From an uncultured Eubacteriales bacterium (GTDB lineage: Bacteria; Bacillota; Clostridia; Oscillospirales; Oscillospiraceae): a stretch of DNA of 6,512 nt. Each line of letters opens with the position of its first letter. Within the stretch, counting starts at the first letter, position 1. The position numbers and the translations under genes are program-made. This document shows positions 5,509 through 6,512 of the stretch, piece after piece. Below the pieces are notes generated by a model. The model saw nothing but the letters and a program-made list of their open reading frames with translations, did no database searches and was not told the origin of the DNA. Location: NCBI GenBank assembly GCA_900550615.1, contig URSX01000091.1, positions 1 through 6,512 of the forward strand. Reading direction: 5' to 3'.

Positions 5509-6512
5509 ATGAGCAGAACCATCGGTACCGTAGTGCGCGGCGTGCGCGCCCCCATCTTCCGCCAGGGTGATGATGTTGTGACCATCGCCGCCGACACCGT
5601 CGCAAATGCTTTGGCCGAGGAGGGCATCACCCCCCATGACAAGGACGTAGTTGCCATCACCGAGTCCGTTGTGGCCCGCTGCCAGGGCAACTATGCCACC
5701 GTTGAGCAGATTGCCGCTGACGTGAAGGCCAAAACCGGCGGCAAGACCGTGGGCGTCACCTTTCCCATCCTCAGCCGCAACCGTTTCTCCCTGCTGCTCA
5801 CGGGCATTGCCTCGGGCGTGGAGAAGGTAGTCCTGCTGCTGAGCCTGCCCTCTGATGAGGTGGGCAACCACCTGGTGAGCATGGATCAGCTGGACGAGGC
5901 CGGCGTAGATCCCTACCGGGACGTGCTGACCCTGGAGCAGTTCCGCGGCCACTTCGGCTCCGTGGTGCATCCCTTCACCGGCGTTGACTATGTGGACTAT
6001 TACAAGGGCATCATTGAGGGTGCCGGCGCCCAGGCGGAGATCATCTTCTCCAACCGTGTCCAGTCCGTCCTTCCCTATACCGGCACCGTCATCTGCTGTG
6101 ACATCCACACCCGCCAGCGCTCCAAGCGCCTGCTGAAGGCAGCCGGTGCCCAGTGCGTCCTGGGTCTGGACGACCTGCTGACCTCCCCCGTAGACGGCAG
6201 CGGCTATAACCCCCAGTATGGTCTTCTGGGCTCCAACAAGGCCGATGACAACCGGGTGAAGCTCTTCCCCCGGGACACCATGGCCGTGGCCGAAGCTCTG
6301 GGCGAGGCTCTGTCCCAGCGCACCGGCAAGCACATCGAGGCCATGATCTACGGCGACGGTGCCTTCAAGGATCCCGCCGGCAAGATCTGGGAGCTGGCGG
6401 ACCCCGTTGTCTCCCCCGGCTACACCAGCGGTCTCATCGGTACCCCCAACGAGCTGAAGCTGAAGTACCTGGCGGACAAGGACTTTGCCGATCTCAAGGG
6501 CGATGCCCTGCA
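5509..6512 (+). CDS. Coenzyme F420-0:L-glutamate ligase-like protein, 3' end cut by the window
   Basis: The frame runs open for 334 codons to the window edge without a stop. I recognise it from memory as the clostridial branch of the F420-0:gamma-glutamyl ligase family (CofE-like fold). CofE adds glutamate to F420-0 using GTP and divalent metal. The N-terminus (about 1-90) resembles CofE in a segment of the type DVVAITESVVARCQGNYATV (residues 46-65). Features I associate with this branch are PSDEVGNHL (114-122), HPFTGVDYVDYYKGI (154-168), CDIHTRQRSKRLLKAAGA (193-210), GLLGSNKADDNRVKLFPRD (238-256) and YGDGAFKDPAGKIWELADP (301-319). This branch is longer than archaeal CofE (about 250 residues). 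Clostridia are not known to make F420, so the true substrate is unclear and the name should be read as a family label. It starts at the ATG at 5509 with AAAGGAG 9 bases upstream. No signal peptide or membrane segment is visible. Confidence 0.85.
   Translation, partial: MSRTIGTVVRGVRAPIFRQGDDVVTIAADTVANALAEEGITPHDKDVVAITESVVARCQGNYATVEQIAADVKAKTGGKTVGVTFPILSRNRFSLLLTGIASGVEKVVLLLSLPSDEVGNHLVSMDQLDEAGVDPYRDVLTLEQFRGHFGSVVHPFTGVDYVDYYKGIIEGAGAQAEIIFSNRVQSVLPYTGTVICCDIHTRQRSKRLLKAAGAQCVLGLDDLLTSPVDGSGYNPQYGLLGSNKADDNRVKLFPRDTMAVAEALGEALSQRTGKHIEAMIYGDGAFKDPAGKIWELADPVVSPGYTSGLIGTPNELKLKYLADKDFADLKGDAL

Noticed and set aside
5434..6333. Minus-strand open frame of 299 codons opposite the last gene
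   Set aside because: Its translation is low-complexity Gly/Ala/His-rich and runs over the promoter of the plus-strand gene, which translates as a recognisable family member.
1..6512. CRISPR array, tRNA, rRNA or transposase
   Set aside because: No regularly spaced repeats, cloverleaf-like segments, rRNA-like stretches or transposase motifs were seen on either strand.

Overview
The window looks like chromosome from a fairly GC-rich anaerobic Firmicute, probably class Clostridia and plausibly an Oscillospiraceae-type gut bacterium. Three things point there. Every gene has a strong AGGAGG-type ribosome binding site and SigA-like promoters. Codons are rich in GCC, CTG and GGC. The gene content (an NAD(P)-linked trimeric [FeFe] hydrogenase and a clostridial-type F420-ligase-like protein) fits that group. 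This assignment is inferred from protein style, not from a marker gene.

Layout. From the left edge, a minus-strand radC gene (100-771) is followed downstream by a GC hairpin. A second weak leftward promoter-like signal lies near the edge. A 280-base AT-rich divergent region (772-1051) holds the radC promoter on the minus strand. On the plus strand it holds a promoter whose -35 box sits inside a dyad resembling a Rex operator. A tight three-gene operon follows: hydC (1052-1540), hydB (1537-3432) and hydA (3436-5139). The genes overlap by 4 bases or are 3 bases apart, and each has its own Shine-Dalgarno sequence. A 369-base gap without a gene (5140-5508) contains a strong hairpin just after hydA, a GC-rich REP/MITE-like palindrome flanked by short direct repeats, and then an AT-rich promoter. 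That promoter drives a gene that runs off the right edge (5509-6512). Its product belongs to the coenzyme F420-0:L-glutamate ligase-like family.

How the genes work together. HydC ([2Fe-2S]), HydB (FMN, NAD(P), several Fe-S clusters) and HydA (H-cluster plus an Fe-S relay) should form a soluble cytoplasmic complex. It would exchange electrons between NAD(P)H, probably ferredoxin, and protons/H2. A Rex-type site in front of the operon would tie its expression to the NADH/NAD+ ratio, which is sensible for a fermenter disposing of reductant as H2. The H-cluster maturases HydE, HydF and HydG are not in the window. radC and the F420-ligase-like gene have their own promoters and no evident functional tie to the hydrogenase.

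No wholly new system was found. The most useful leads are the Rex-like operator, the architecture of the hydrogenase (no extra C-terminal [2Fe-2S] domain on HydA, GGAGQP in the third H-cluster motif), the F420-ligase-like protein in a lineage not known for F420, and the repeat structure in the gap after hydA.
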